Shown here in pieces: positions 8,681 through 18,819 of a stretch of 37,527 bases of DNA. Position numbers and translations under genes: made by a program. Source of the stretch: an uncultured Bacteroidota bacterium (GTDB lineage Bacteria > Bacteroidota > Bacteroidia > Flavobacteriales > Flavobacteriaceae); assembly GCA_902614065.1 (NCBI GenBank), contig CACMJT010000005.1, positions 1 through 37,527 of the forward strand. Reading direction: 5' to 3'. The notes under the pieces are model-generated. The model had not been told where the DNA came from, did not search any database, and worked only from the letters and a program-made list of their open reading frames with translations. Every line of letters begins with the position of its first letter. The first letter of the stretch is position 1.

Positions 8681-10480
8681 TTAATGCTCTGTTATTTTTT
8701 CACCCTTAGCTATTGGTGTGGATTGTGGAACAAAATCTTTATTTTTCCCTGGCTTACTGTAATCATATGCCCATCTAAATACTTCGGGTATTTTACCAGG
8801 CCAGTTTCCATGAATATGTTCAACTGGAGCTGTCCACTCTAAAGTATTTGAATTCCAAGGATTCTTTTCAGCTTTTTTACCATAATACATGCTGTGGAAG
8901 AAATTAAATAAAAAGATTAATTGAGCCATACCAGTTACTAATGCAAAAACTGTAATAAGGACATTAATGTCAGCTAAGTCATCAAAATAAGGGAAAGCAG
9001 TATTCGTATAGTACCTTCTTGGTAGGCCAGCCATTCCAATAAAATGCATCGGGAAGAAAATTCCATATGCCCCTACGGCAGTTATCCAAAAGTGAACATA
9101 GCCTAAAGTTTTATTCATCATTCTCCCCCACATTCTTGGGAACCAATGATAAACACCTGCAAATAGTCCATAAAGAGCGGAGATACCCATGACCAAATGG
9201 AAGTGGGCAACAACAAAATATGTATCATGAACATTTATATCAAGAGCGCTATCTCCAAGAATAATTCCAGTTAATCCACCAGTAATAAAAGTAGAAACAA
9301 GACCTATTGAAAAAAGCATTGCGGGGTTAAACTGTAAATTACCCTTCCACAAGGTAGCAATGTAATTAAAGGCCTTGACCGCTGATGGAATAGCAATTAA
9401 TAATGTTGTAAAAGTAAAAACAGATCCCAGAAAAGGATTCATCCCAGTTATAAACATATGATGACCCCAAACAATCGTTGATAAAAAAGCTATCGCTAGA
9501 ATTGATGCAACCATAGCTCTATATCCAAATATTGGTTTTCTTGAATTGGTTGCAATAATTTCGGAGGTTATCCCAAGTGCTGGAAGTAAAACTATATAAA
9601 CTTCAGGGTGACCCAAAAACCAAAATAAATGCTCAAATAAAACAGGGGATCCTCCTTGATAGTGCAATACTTCGCCTTGTACAAAAATATCAGAGAGGAA
9701 AAATGAGGTTCCAAAACTTCTATCCATTATTAATAATAATGCAGCAGAAAGTAAAACGGGGAATGAAATAACACCAATGATTGCAGTTATAAAAAATGCC
9801 CAAATTGTCAAAGGAAGTCTAAACATGGTCATTCCTTTGGTTCTTAAATTTAAAACGGTAACAATGTAGTTAAGTGATCCTAATAATGAGGAAGCAATAA
9901 AAAAGGCCATAGACACTAACCACAGAGTCATACCTAATCCAGATCCAGGTTGAGTTTGAGGTAAAGCACTGAGAGGTGGGTAAATTGTCCAACCTGCAGC
10001 TGCTGGACCTGCCTCAACAAATAAGGAAGCAACCATTATTGCGCTAGAAATAAAAAACAACCAAAAGGCAATCATATTAAGGAACCCAGATGCCATATCT
10101 CTTGCTCCAATTTGGAGTGGAATTAAAAGATTACTAAAAGTTCCACTCAACCCAGCAGTCAACACAAAAAACACCATTATGGTTCCGTGTATTGTTACTA
10201 GTGCCAAATATATGTTTGGATCCATAACACCATCAGGTGCCCAACGATCTCCTAAAAATAAATTGAAGATAGAAAATGATTCTTCAGGCCATGCAAGTTG
10301 GATTCTAAAAAGCAATGACATCAAAACACCTATGATACCCATGACAATAACACCCGTGATGAAATATTGTTTGGCGATCATTTTATGGTCTTGACTAAAA
10401 ATCCATTTGGTCAAATATGTTTCTTCATGATGATGATGTTCATCATTATGTTCTGTATTATTATTTAAAGCTATTGACAT
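8681..10480 (-). CDS. coxA: Cytochrome c oxidase subunit I (aa3 type)
   Basis: A 599-residue heme-copper oxidase catalytic subunit with about 12 membrane helices that reduces oxygen to water and pumps protons. The WFLGHPEVY segment contains the CuB histidine, the D-channel glutamate and the crosslinked tyrosine, which marks an A1-type enzyme. WGHHMF supplies two more CuB histidines, and HDTYFVVAHFHLVMG binds the hemes. NLLIPLQIGARD carries the D-channel entry residues. The N-terminus is histidine-rich (DEHHHHEE), as is common in this phylum. It follows coxB by 11 bases and closes the ACIII-oxidase operon. Subunit III is not in this window. Confidence 0.97.
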   Translation of the reverse strand: MSIALNNNTEHNDEHHHHEETYLTKWIFSQDHKMIAKQYFITGVIVMGIIGVLMSLLFRIQLAWPEESFSIFNLFLGDRWAPDGVMDPNIYLALVTIHGTIMVFFVLTAGLSGTFSNLLIPLQIGARDMASGFLNMIAFWLFFISSAIMVASLFVEAGPAAAGWTIYPPLSALPQTQPGSGLGMTLWLVSMAFFIASSLLGSLNYIVTVLNLRTKGMTMFRLPLTIWAFFITAIIGVISFPVLLSAALLLIMDRSFGTSFFLSDIFVQGEVLHYQGGSPVLFEHLFWFLGHPEVYIVLLPALGITSEIIATNSRKPIFGYRAMVASILAIAFLSTIVWGHHMFITGMNPFLGSVFTFTTLLIAIPSAVKAFNYIATLWKGNLQFNPAMLFSIGLVSTFITGGLTGIILGDSALDINVHDTYFVVAHFHLVMGISALYGLFAGVYHWFPRMWGRMMNKTLGYVHFWITAVGAYGIFFPMHFIGMAGLPRRYYTNTAFPYFDDLADINVLITVFALVTGMAQLIFLFNFFHSMYYGKKAEKNPWNSNTLEWTAPVEHIHGNWPGKIPEVFRWAYDYSKPGKNKDFVPQSTPIAKGEKITEH

Positions 10481-10491
10481 AATATTTTTAT

Positions 10492-11565
10492 TTACTGAAT
10501 TGTCTCAGAAAATGTTGACTGAGAACTTAACCATTTATTAAAATCTTTTTCAGATTCAACTACAATTTTCATTTGCATATTATAATGTGAAGAGCCACAT
10601 ATTTTAGCACACAAAAGTAAATAATCAAATTGATATGGCTCCAAGGCCATTTCACCTTTTGCTATGAGCTCCTGACTATTATCATACCTAATTTTATTTA
10701 TTCTTTCAACTTTCGATACTACATCGGGGTTCATTCTCATATCTGCTGTTGTTACAGTAGGAGTAAATGAAAATTCAGTTACCATTCCCGGAACACAATT
10801 CATTTGTGCTCTAAAATGAGGCATGTAAGCTGAGTGTAAAACGTCTTGTGAACGAAACTTAAAAATCACCTTCCTATCCACGGGCAGATGAAACTCTTGA
10901 GTCACAACAACATCATCCAAACCATTAGGGTCAGAAGAATCTATTCCAACAATATTTCTTCCATCATAATCATTTAAAAATCTAACATTTGCATCTCCCA
11001 AAACATTATCTTCCCCAGCATAACGTGCTTTCCAGTTCCATTGTTGGGCATATAACTCAATAACAAGCGCATCCTCGTCTTCATCAAAATTCATAATATC
11101 ACTCCAAGTATTCATGCCATAAAAAATTAAAATGAAAAGAACAATGGCAGGAATAATTGTCCAAATAAATTCAAGCTTATTATTATGGGTGATGAATGAT
11201 GCTTTTCTACCATTAATTCCTCTATACTTGTATGCAAAGTAGTGAAGTAAAGCCTGGGTTACAGTTTGAACAAATAGAATTAAAGCAAATGATATCCATA
11301 ATAATGTATCATAAGTGTATCCATGTTCAGAAGCAGATTCAGGAAGTAAAACTTTTGTGTAACTCGCAAAAGAATAAATAGTAACTACATAAATAAATGC
11401 AAGAAATAAAAACATGAGTTTACCTTGCATATCATTATCCTTCTCCGAGGCTATTTGAGATTCATCACGCTTTACACCCAAATTTGAAACCTCAAAAATT
11501 TTCGAAATTTGCCATACTGAAATAGCTAGTAGTAAAATTGCAATTGCTGTAAGTAGAATAGTCAT
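10492..11565 (-). CDS. coxB: Cytochrome c oxidase subunit II (CuA subunit)
   Basis: A 357-residue subunit that receives electrons from cytochrome c or ACIII and passes them from CuA to CoxA. The ATG at 11565 is preferred over an adjacent TTG. About four hydrophobic segments (2-20, 49-68, 87-112, 132-151) precede a periplasmic cupredoxin domain. CuA ligands are H244 (DVLHS), C319, C323, H327 and M330 in CAKICGSSHYNM. The glutamate of the classical CSELC is lysine, but that position contributes only its backbone carbonyl. A charged segment (about 274-312) separates the beta strands, as in other Bacteroidota CoxB. It lies 15 bases after actF and 11 before coxA. Confidence 0.96.
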   Translation of the reverse strand: MTILLTAIAILLLAISVWQISKIFEVSNLGVKRDESQIASEKDNDMQGKLMFLFLAFIYVVTIYSFASYTKVLLPESASEHGYTYDTLLWISFALILFVQTVTQALLHYFAYKYRGINGRKASFITHNNKLEFIWTIIPAIVLFILIFYGMNTWSDIMNFDEDEDALVIELYAQQWNWKARYAGEDNVLGDANVRFLNDYDGRNIVGIDSSDPNGLDDVVVTQEFHLPVDRKVIFKFRSQDVLHSAYMPHFRAQMNCVPGMVTEFSFTPTVTTADMRMNPDVVSKVERINKIRYDNSQELIAKGEMALEPYQFDYLLLCAKICGSSHYNMQMKIVVESEKDFNKWLSSQSTFSETIQ

Positions 11566-11580
11566 CAATTAATTTTTATT

Positions 11581-12912
11581 TTAGTGTGGATAAACAAATT
11601 TTTTACTTTCAGTGTTAAACGGATCACCTGATGCTTCCAACGGTGCCTTGGTTAGGGATGAAAAAACTACATAAATAAAAATTCCTCCAAAAAACATAAT
11701 CGAGCCAATTTCAGGAATACCAATAAACCATTGATCCCCAACCGCAGAAGGCATTATCATATTAAAAACATCTACATAATGACCAATCAAAATTATGATA
11801 CCGGCCATAACAATAATCCAATTGGATCTTTTGAAATTGCTACTAATCAAAATCAAAAAAGGGAATATTAGATTTAGAACTACCATCCCCCAAAAGGTCA
11901 GAGGATAATCCTCCATTCTGGAAATAAAGTAAACAACTTCTTCAGGGATATTTGAATACCAAATTAGCATAAATTGAGAAAACCACAGATAAGCCCAAAA
12001 AACACTAAAGCCAAACATAAATTTTGCTAGATCGTGTAAATGATTACTATTTATATTAGGTAAATAACCGTTTGATTTAAGGTAAATTGATATTAACGCT
12101 ATTGTTGTTACTGCTGAAACCACCATACTTGCAAAAACATACCATCCAAAGAGTGTGCTAAACCAGTGTGGATCAATAGACATTATCCAATCCCATGACA
12201 TCATTGATTCAGTAACAAGGAAAAACACAAGGAATGCCGCAGAAAGTTTAAAATTCTTTACATGATTTTTGTTATCCTTTGAGTTGTCTTGCGCTATAGA
12301 AAGTCGTCTTGATACATATCTGTAAATTACCCAACCAGAAAGATAAAAAACAGCTCGAATTAAAAAGAACGTTGAATCTAAATATCCACTTTTTGCTTTA
12401 ATAATTTTATCATGCTCAACAACTTCAGGATCCATCCATATAAAGAGGTGATTAAGATGCATTACGGAAAGTACTAAAATTACAATAACAAAAATTCCAC
12501 CCGGTAAAAGATACCCAGTTATGCCCTCCATAACTCGAAATAGGAGCGGTGACCATCCAGCTTGAGCGGCCCTTTGTATAGCATAAAAAGCAAGGGTTCC
12601 TAATGAAATCATAAAAAAGAAAAATGCAGCCACATAAACAGCTGCCCATGGTCTATTAGCCAATTGGTGAAAAACATGTTCATCATGTGACATCACATGA
12701 CCGTGATCGCCGTCATAATTTGAGTTGTACGATTTTTCATCATGAGACGAATGCGAATCGTGACTATGTGAGTCATGTCCCATGCTTGCAATCATCTCTT
12801 TTGACTCTTCAATTGTTTTGGGTGAAGAATAAAATCCATACCCAATACCAAGTAATCCTAAAACGACAAGGACTAATGATAAAATTTTGATATTATTTGA
12901 AACAACGTACAT
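11581..12912 (-). CDS. actF: Alternative complex III subunit ActF (quinol-binding membrane subunit)
   Basis: A 443-residue polytopic membrane protein of about ten helices, the second quinone-site-type subunit of ACIII and a homologue of ActC. The N-terminal loop after the first helix is very rich in His, Asp and Ser (about residues 45-82, including HDSHSHDSHSSHDEK), followed by RPWAAVYVAAFFFFMIS, a typical family segment. SIDPHWFSTLFGWYVFA (about 245-262) is also characteristic. There is one base between this gene and actE. The His-rich loop is usual for Bacteroidota ActF and may bind metal, but no role is shown. Confidence 0.93.
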   Translation of the reverse strand: MYVVSNNIKILSLVLVVLGLLGIGYGFYSSPKTIEESKEMIASMGHDSHSHDSHSSHDEKSYNSNYDGDHGHVMSHDEHVFHQLANRPWAAVYVAAFFFFMISLGTLAFYAIQRAAQAGWSPLLFRVMEGITGYLLPGGIFVIVILVLSVMHLNHLFIWMDPEVVEHDKIIKAKSGYLDSTFFLIRAVFYLSGWVIYRYVSRRLSIAQDNSKDNKNHVKNFKLSAAFLVFFLVTESMMSWDWIMSIDPHWFSTLFGWYVFASMVVSAVTTIALISIYLKSNGYLPNINSNHLHDLAKFMFGFSVFWAYLWFSQFMLIWYSNIPEEVVYFISRMEDYPLTFWGMVVLNLIFPFLILISSNFKRSNWIIVMAGIIILIGHYVDVFNMIMPSAVGDQWFIGIPEIGSIMFFGGIFIYVVFSSLTKAPLEASGDPFNTESKKFVYPH

Positions 12913-12913
12913 A

Positions 12914-13468
12914 TTATTTTTTTTCTAATTCTTCTCTTAGCTTCATTACATATTGTGCTATTTGCCATCTTTCTTCTTCATTGACTTGACCTGCATGAGA
13001 ACCCATTAAATTGATTCCATACATCAATACGTGGTAAATTGAGCCTTCTGAAATATCACGGTCAGCATAGCTTGGGATTCCTAAAAATTTTTCTCTTTTC
13101 ATTAAAATACCTTGCCCGTCGCCTTTTGAACCATGACAAACTGAACAATAAATTTCATAAAGTTCTTTACCTACACTCATGTTTTGTTCATTAATATCGA
13201 GCGGGGATTTTAAATACAATTTTGCATTTTCATATCCTTCATTAGTATCTTCATACTCATATGGCTGCCAACCCCTGGGTATTGATTTTTCAACCGGTTC
13301 TTGGGCTTGTATTCCATTTGGAAAAGCATCAGATTCTTGATATGTTTTATAACCAACTGATTCGTACATATTTGGGAAGTATTGATAATTTGGTTTTGAT
13401 GGATCAAAGCACGATACGATCATCATTGTTATTAAGACTAAAATAATATGTGACTTTTTTAACTTCAT
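12914..13468 (-). CDS. actE: Alternative complex III subunit ActE (monoheme cytochrome c lipoprotein)
   Basis: A 184-residue lipoprotein. The signal ends at lipid cysteine C20 (MMIVSC). The cytochrome c domain carries one heme-binding motif, C108-S-V-C111-H112, and a downstream methionine-containing segment (GINLMGSHAG) able to supply the sixth ligand. It is the electron exit subunit of ACIII toward the oxidase CuA site. The PRGWQPYEYED segment upstream of the heme is typical of the ActE family. It is four bases from actD and one base from actF, clearly in one operon. Confidence 0.94.
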   Translation of the reverse strand: MKLKKSHIILVLITMMIVSCFDPSKPNYQYFPNMYESVGYKTYQESDAFPNGIQAQEPVEKSIPRGWQPYEYEDTNEGYENAKLYLKSPLDINEQNMSVGKELYEIYCSVCHGSKGDGQGILMKREKFLGIPSYADRDISEGSIYHVLMYGINLMGSHAGQVNEEERWQIAQYVMKLREELEKK

Positions 13469-13472
13469 TACT

Positions 13473-14330
13473 TTAATTATCTAGAACATAGTTGTGCAAC
13501 TGTTCAAAAGAGATTACACCATTCTTAAATTTTTCTTTTCCACTAACAATTTTTGATTTTATATTTTCTAATTTTTTATTAATTAATTCGTGTTCTGGAT
13601 GCTTAGAGCTGACAGAATTTTTAGATGAGCTCCAATATTTTCGAAAAATTCTAATTCCTGTATTCTTCGCATACTGTGAACCTCTACCTTTTGTAAACTG
13701 GATTCTTAAATTTGAACTTCCATTGGAATACTTTCTTGAATGAAAAACGAATCCAACTGAAACTTGTGATGATTCGTTTACCAACTTATTAGACTCAGCA
13801 ACAGCAGCTTGGTGTTCAATTATATCAATATTATGATAATCAGTCTGTTTGATGATAGACATAAGTTTTTTTTGATCCTTGAAAGATGTAATTTGAATTA
13901 AGAATTTATCATCTGTTGTCTCAGGAATTGGGTTTTCGGCTTTCTTGAACGGCCACAAACTACTTCTCACATAGAATGTTATAACCATTAAATGACCGGC
14001 AAAAAATACTGTTAGCTCAAAAATAACGGGGACAAAGGCCGGTAAATTTTCCATGAAACTAAAGCTTGGTTTTCCTCCAATATTCTGGGGCCAATCAACG
14101 ATCATGATATAGTTAATCATTAAAATTGCAGTGGTCAAACCAATACAACCGTAAATAAAAGCAGCTATGGCGATTCGAGTTGGTTTTAAATCGAGTGCGT
14201 GATCAAGACCGTGCACAGGAAAAGGTGTAAAAACATCCTTTATACTCACTCCACTGGATCTCAAATGCTTGACTGCAGATAATAATTTATCATCATCATC
14301 GTAAATAGCATGTACGTGTTTATTTAACAT
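13473..14330 (-). CDS. actD: Alternative complex III subunit ActD (DUF3341) with a C-terminal extension
   Basis: A 285-residue membrane subunit of ACIII. Residues 1 to about 173 match the DUF3341 layout: an N-terminal cytoplasmic alpha/beta part (HVHAIYDDDDKLLSAVKHLR), two membrane helices (about 52-77 and 98-122), then a short return to the same fold ending at NIDIIEHQ. ActD proteins I know of stop near this point, at about 175 residues. Here the frame continues for another 112 residues that are basic and polar, with no motif I recognise. The start overlaps the end of actC by 11 bases. The frame is intact and the next gene, actE, follows four bases after the stop, so the extension is unlikely to be a sequencing artefact. 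Confidence 0.9.
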   Translation of the reverse strand: MLNKHVHAIYDDDDKLLSAVKHLRSSGVSIKDVFTPFPVHGLDHALDLKPTRIAIAAFIYGCIGLTTAILMINYIMIVDWPQNIGGKPSFSFMENLPAFVPVIFELTVFFAGHLMVITFYVRSSLWPFKKAENPIPETTDDKFLIQITSFKDQKKLMSIIKQTDYHNIDIIEHQAAVAESNKLVNESSQVSVGFVFHSRKYSNGSSNLRIQFTKGRGSQYAKNTGIRIFRKYWSSSKNSVSSKHPEHELINKKLENIKSKIVSGKEKFKNGVISFEQLHNYVLDN

Positions 14331-15711
14331 GATTATCTCTAGTTTGTTTATAATTATCTCCAGATGATTTTAAAATTGTTTTTACTTCAGCTTGTGCAAT
14401 TACAGGAAATGTTCTAGAATAAAGCAGAAATAAAACAAAGAAAAAACCAATAGTACCAAGAAAAATACCTATATCGACGAATGTTGGTGAAAACATTGTC
14501 CATGATGATGGTAAATAATCTCTGTGTAATGATGTTACAATGATTACAAATCTTTCAAACCACATTCCAATATTAACAACAATTGAAATGACAAAAGAAA
14601 AAGTAATGCTAGTTCTTAATTTTTTAAACCACATAAATTGTGGTGAAAATACGTTACAGGTCATCATTGCCCAATATGCCCACCAATAGGGACCTGTTGC
14701 CCTGTTTAAGAATGCATACTGCTCATATTCAACACCAGAGTACCAGGCAATAAATAATTCTGTGATATAAGCACAACCAACAATGGAACCTGTAATCATG
14801 ATTACAATATTCATCAATTCAATATGCTGTAGGGTGATATAATCTTCTAGGTTACAAACCTTTCTCATTACAAGAAGTAAGGTCTGAACCATCGCAAATC
14901 CAGAAAAGATAGCCCCTGCTACAAAATAGGGTGGAAAAATTGTTGTGTGCCACCCTGGGATTACAGACGTAGCAAAATCAAATGATACAATTGTGTGAAC
15001 TGAAAGCACTAAGGGTGTTGCTAACCCGGCTAATACTAATGATACTTCTTCAAATCTTTGCCAATCCTTAGCTCTTCCACTCCATCCAAAACTCACAAGA
15101 CTGTAAATCTTTTTTTGAAATGGCTTAACCGCTCTGTCACGAATCATTGCAAAATCTGGCAATAAACCTGTCCACCAGAAAACTAATGAGACTGTTAAAT
15201 AAGTTGAAATTGCAAAAACATCCCATAGTAGAGGCGAATTAAAATTAACCCATAATGAACCAAACGTATTTGGGATTGGTACAATCCAATAAGCAAGCCA
15301 AGGTCTACCCATGTGAATCACAGGGAATAAGCCTGCTTGGATTACGGAAAAAATTGTCATGGCTTCAGCAGACCTGTTAATCCCCATTCTCCACTTTTGC
15401 CTAAACAAAAGCAGAACAGCGGAGATCAAAGTTCCAGCATGACCGATACCAACCCACCAAACAAAATTCGTAATGTCCCATGCCCAGCCAACTGTTTTAT
15501 TTAAACCCCATGTACCAATTCCGGTTGATACAGTGTAAATAATACACCCTATCCCCCACATAAAAAGTGTCAACGAAATACCAAAAACTATCCACCATTG
15601 TTTATTAGCAGACCCTTCAATGGGACGTGCAACATCAACTGTTATCTGGTGATATGATTTATTACCAGTGACTAAAGGTTTTCTAATTGGTGCTTCGTAA
15701 TGAGAACCCAT
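14320..15711 (-). CDS. actC: Alternative complex III subunit ActC (NrfD/PsrC-like quinol-binding subunit)
   Basis: A 463-residue integral membrane protein with about ten helices of the NrfD/PsrC family. It holds the menaquinol oxidation site of ACIII, next to the iron-sulfur subunit ActB. Family features include WVGIGHAGTLISAVLLLFR, HMGRPWLAYWIVPIPN and VIPGWHTTIFPPYFVAGAI. The gene starts three bases after the actB stop and overlaps actD by 11 bases, consistent with equal production of the subunits. Confidence 0.96.
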   Translation of the reverse strand: MGSHYEAPIRKPLVTGNKSYHQITVDVARPIEGSANKQWWIVFGISLTLFMWGIGCIIYTVSTGIGTWGLNKTVGWAWDITNFVWWVGIGHAGTLISAVLLLFRQKWRMGINRSAEAMTIFSVIQAGLFPVIHMGRPWLAYWIVPIPNTFGSLWVNFNSPLLWDVFAISTYLTVSLVFWWTGLLPDFAMIRDRAVKPFQKKIYSLVSFGWSGRAKDWQRFEEVSLVLAGLATPLVLSVHTIVSFDFATSVIPGWHTTIFPPYFVAGAIFSGFAMVQTLLLVMRKVCNLEDYITLQHIELMNIVIMITGSIVGCAYITELFIAWYSGVEYEQYAFLNRATGPYWWAYWAMMTCNVFSPQFMWFKKLRTSITFSFVISIVVNIGMWFERFVIIVTSLHRDYLPSSWTMFSPTFVDIGIFLGTIGFFFVLFLLYSRTFPVIAQAEVKTILKSSGDNYKQTRDNHVK

Positions 15712-15714
15712 ATA

Positions 15715-18700
15715 TTAAGTTTTTTTCATTTTGCCATTATTTCTAACCTTGGTATGATAAAAAACATTTGGTTTTGTACCTACATATTCAAGTAGATGAT
15801 AAACTCTATCATCTTTACTTCTTTCAAAAACTTCACTTTCTTCGTTATTAATATCTCCAAATTTTAAAGCACCTGTTGAGCATGCAGCAGAGCATGCAAC
15901 AGCATCATTAAATTCATTTGCATTAGCCTCTCTTCCCTCATTTTTAGCTTTTAAAATTATAGCTTGAGTTGATTGAATACAGAACGAACATTTTTCCATT
16001 ACTCCTCTTGAGCGAACAACCACGTCTGGATTTAAGACCATTTTACCTAGGTCATCATTCATATGGAAATCAAATTCTTCATTATTGTTATATAAAAACC
16101 AGTTAAATCTTCTGACCTTATAAGGGCAGTTGTTTGCACAATATCTTGTTCCTACACATCTGTTATAAGCCATGTGATTTTGCCCCTGTCTTCCATGTGA
16201 AGTAGCTGCAACAGGACAAACAGTTTCACAAGGTGCTTGATTACAATGTTGGCACATTACAGGCTGAAAAACAACTTGTGGATTTTCATTTGGATCTTCT
16301 AATTCTCCAAAAACATTCAATGATTCTGATAATCCATCAATATTCTCTTTATTTTCTTTATCCTTTTCAAAAGAAATATCAGATGAATAATACCTATCTA
16401 TCCTAAGCCAATGCATGTCTCTTGATTTTCTTATTTCCCTTTTACCAACAACAGGCACATTGTTTTCAGCATGACAGGCAATAACACATGCACCGCAACC
16501 AGTACACGCGTTCAAATCAACTGATAATTTGAAGTGATGACCAATTGATCGATCGAACTCTTCCCAAATGTTCACCTCCTTTTTATTCACAGCCGTTTCA
16601 ATATGATTCTTAGAAACTACAGGAATTGCATTCCAATAATTTTTTGGTTTTGTGTTGTATGTTTCAAGAGTGGTTTCTTTGATAATGTCTCCTCGACCCA
16701 TCAAAGTATTTTGTAACTGTACGCACGCAAATTCATGAATTTCATAAACTGGTTTGAGATTAACAAATTGAAGTTTAGAAAAATTATTATACAATCTAAA
16801 AGCATTTTGACCTGTCCTCATTTCACTTTTCAGGCCTTGAGTTCGGCCGTAACCAAATGATATCCCAACAGTTCCCTTGGCTTGTCCAGGTTGAATAACA
16901 ACTGGAATTTTTATCTCAGTTTGCCCACAACTGACCAATGCATAATTGCTATTTAAGGCACCATCCGATTCGTTGTAATTCTTTAATCCAATGTTATCAG
17001 CATCAAATTTGGATACAGTTAAATAGTTATCCCATGAAACTCTAGAAATTGGATCTGGGAATTCTTGTAGCCAAGGATTATTTGCCTGCTGACCATCGCC
17101 CATACCTGGTTTTGAGTATATAATTAATTCAAAGCCATCTAAGTTATCGGAAATCAGGCCTTTGATATTTGTAGAAAAATTCAAATTACTGTTTGGCTTG
17201 AGCTGAGTTTTATTATCCTTTGAATAAACTCCATCGTGTAGAACTTTGTTCCATATTGTTCCATCGTTTAAAATATTTGATTCCCAATTGGTTCTAATTT
17301 CATCATAATACGAATTTTCAGAACCTGACCATTTCATCAAACATTCTTCAAATTGTCGAGTGTCGAAAAGTGGTTTTATGGTTGGTTGACATAGACTATA
17401 TTCACCATTGATAAATTCAAAATCACCCCAGGATTCAAGATAGTGAGGACATGCGGCAACATAATTTGATTCAACAGATGTCTCATCCATCTTCATTGAA
17501 AAATTGACCGAAAAATCAACATTGGATAACAAAGATTTAAAGTCCATTGTTTCAGGAAGAGAGTAAACTGGATTAACACCACTCATTATGACTCCACCAA
17601 GTACACCATTTTCGTAATCTTTAAAAATATTATTAAGCTTTTTGTGATCACCTTTTCTAATCAAAGAAACCTTGGACCTATTTTTGACTTCGCTTTTTAG
17701 GATTTCATTTATTCTAAAAGAAATTATTTGAGAATCGATGTCATCGTGACCACAAAGTACAACAGAGTTTTTACCGTTTGAAACCAATTCATCAATTAAA
17801 AGATCTAACTTTTGCTTTAACGAATCTTCAAAATCAGGAACAGAAAAACTATTGAATTCCAACTTGTTGTATATGTAGGCTAAAACGTGTTTTTGTCTTG
17901 TGGGTTTCAAAGGAATTCTAACATCAGCGTTTGATCCAGTAATAGACATGTTAGACTCAATCTGAATATGTCTTGACATTTTAGCTTTTCCATTGTTATT
18001 TTTCTTAGGCACTCTGTTTTTTACATAGTCTTTATCATAACTTGAACCCATCCAATCTCCAAGAAAATCCGCTCCTAAGGATAAAATAAAGTTAGCTTTA
18101 TCAAGATTGTAAAATGGAAGTGCTCTTACTCCATACATGATTTCATGCGCGTCCAAGACTGCTGTTTCAGAAACGGCGTCGTACTCTATGTGTTTTACAT
18201 TTTTGAATTTTTTGGTAAAAGATTCGATTATTTTTTTTGATGTCGGACTTACAATTGTATTAGTGAGTAGGTAGACATTCTTACCAGCATCCTCTGATTT
18301 TTTTAAATGTGAAACAAGTTGATCATCCAAGTTTTGCCAAGAAATGTCCTCTCCATTAAAAATTGGACCTTGAACCCTTCCACTATCATACATTGATAAC
18401 ACTGATGAATGAACTCTTGCATTCCCAAATCCATGATATTTAGATAATTTATTACTTTCAATTTTAATCGGTCTTCCTTCACGTGTTTTAACCAAAATAT
18501 TGGCAGCATCATAACCATCGAACATTGTGGTTGCATAATAGTTTGCAATTCCGGGCCTAATTCTCTCAGGTTGAATAACGTAAGGTACAGATTTGTGAAC
18601 TGGACCTTCACAACTTGCTAGTATGGCAGCAGATGTACTAAAGCCAAGATACTTTAGAAAATCTCTTCTGTTTGTAGAACTTTGTACGAGTTCATCGCTC

Positions 18701-18813
18701 ATTTCTAAGTCGATTGGAAGCTTTTCTTGAAACTCATTATGCTTTAAGTCAGTGATATCTACGCTATTAGATAACTCAACCTCACTTTTCCAATATTTTT
18801 TTTCTCTACTCAT
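15715..18813 (-). CDS. actB: Alternative complex III subunit ActB (fused molybdopterin-like and iron-sulfur subunit)
   Basis: A 1032-residue periplasmic subunit. Its export signal starts about 48 residues in (NRRDFLKYLGFSTSAAI, with a possible lipid cysteine at C68), the 'TAT-variant' layout typical of this family. Residues about 75-740 are a molybdopterin-oxidoreductase-like domain that in ACIII binds no cofactor. From C770 a ferredoxin-like domain carries four cluster motifs: CTGCGACVIAC, CQHCNQAPCETVCP, CVGTRYCANNCP, and CSFCIQ with CSAACSTGAL. These pass electrons from the quinol site to the ActA hemes. It lies between actA (6 bases) and actC (3 bases). The C-terminus ends in a basic tail. 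Confidence 0.96.
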   Translation of the reverse strand: MSREKKYWKSEVELSNSVDITDLKHNEFQEKLPIDLEMSDELVQSSTNRRDFLKYLGFSTSAAILASCEGPVHKSVPYVIQPERIRPGIANYYATTMFDGYDAANILVKTREGRPIKIESNKLSKYHGFGNARVHSSVLSMYDSGRVQGPIFNGEDISWQNLDDQLVSHLKKSEDAGKNVYLLTNTIVSPTSKKIIESFTKKFKNVKHIEYDAVSETAVLDAHEIMYGVRALPFYNLDKANFILSLGADFLGDWMGSSYDKDYVKNRVPKKNNNGKAKMSRHIQIESNMSITGSNADVRIPLKPTRQKHVLAYIYNKLEFNSFSVPDFEDSLKQKLDLLIDELVSNGKNSVVLCGHDDIDSQIISFRINEILKSEVKNRSKVSLIRKGDHKKLNNIFKDYENGVLGGVIMSGVNPVYSLPETMDFKSLLSNVDFSVNFSMKMDETSVESNYVAACPHYLESWGDFEFINGEYSLCQPTIKPLFDTRQFEECLMKWSGSENSYYDEIRTNWESNILNDGTIWNKVLHDGVYSKDNKTQLKPNSNLNFSTNIKGLISDNLDGFELIIYSKPGMGDGQQANNPWLQEFPDPISRVSWDNYLTVSKFDADNIGLKNYNESDGALNSNYALVSCGQTEIKIPVVIQPGQAKGTVGISFGYGRTQGLKSEMRTGQNAFRLYNNFSKLQFVNLKPVYEIHEFACVQLQNTLMGRGDIIKETTLETYNTKPKNYWNAIPVVSKNHIETAVNKKEVNIWEEFDRSIGHHFKLSVDLNACTGCGACVIACHAENNVPVVGKREIRKSRDMHWLRIDRYYSSDISFEKDKENKENIDGLSESLNVFGELEDPNENPQVVFQPVMCQHCNQAPCETVCPVAATSHGRQGQNHMAYNRCVGTRYCANNCPYKVRRFNWFLYNNNEEFDFHMNDDLGKMVLNPDVVVRSRGVMEKCSFCIQSTQAIILKAKNEGREANANEFNDAVACSAACSTGALKFGDINNEESEVFERSKDDRVYHLLEYVGTKPNVFYHTKVRNNGKMKKT

Positions 18814-18819
18814 TTAAAA

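Noticed and set aside
10570-10620. Lysine in place of glutamate in the CuA motif of CoxB (CAKIC)
   Set aside because: That position binds copper through its backbone carbonyl, so the change need not harm the site; all side-chain ligands are present.
12660-12790. His/Asp/Ser-rich stretch in ActF as a novel metal-binding module
   Set aside because: A similar His-rich loop is usual in Bacteroidota ActF, so it is not specific to this genome.
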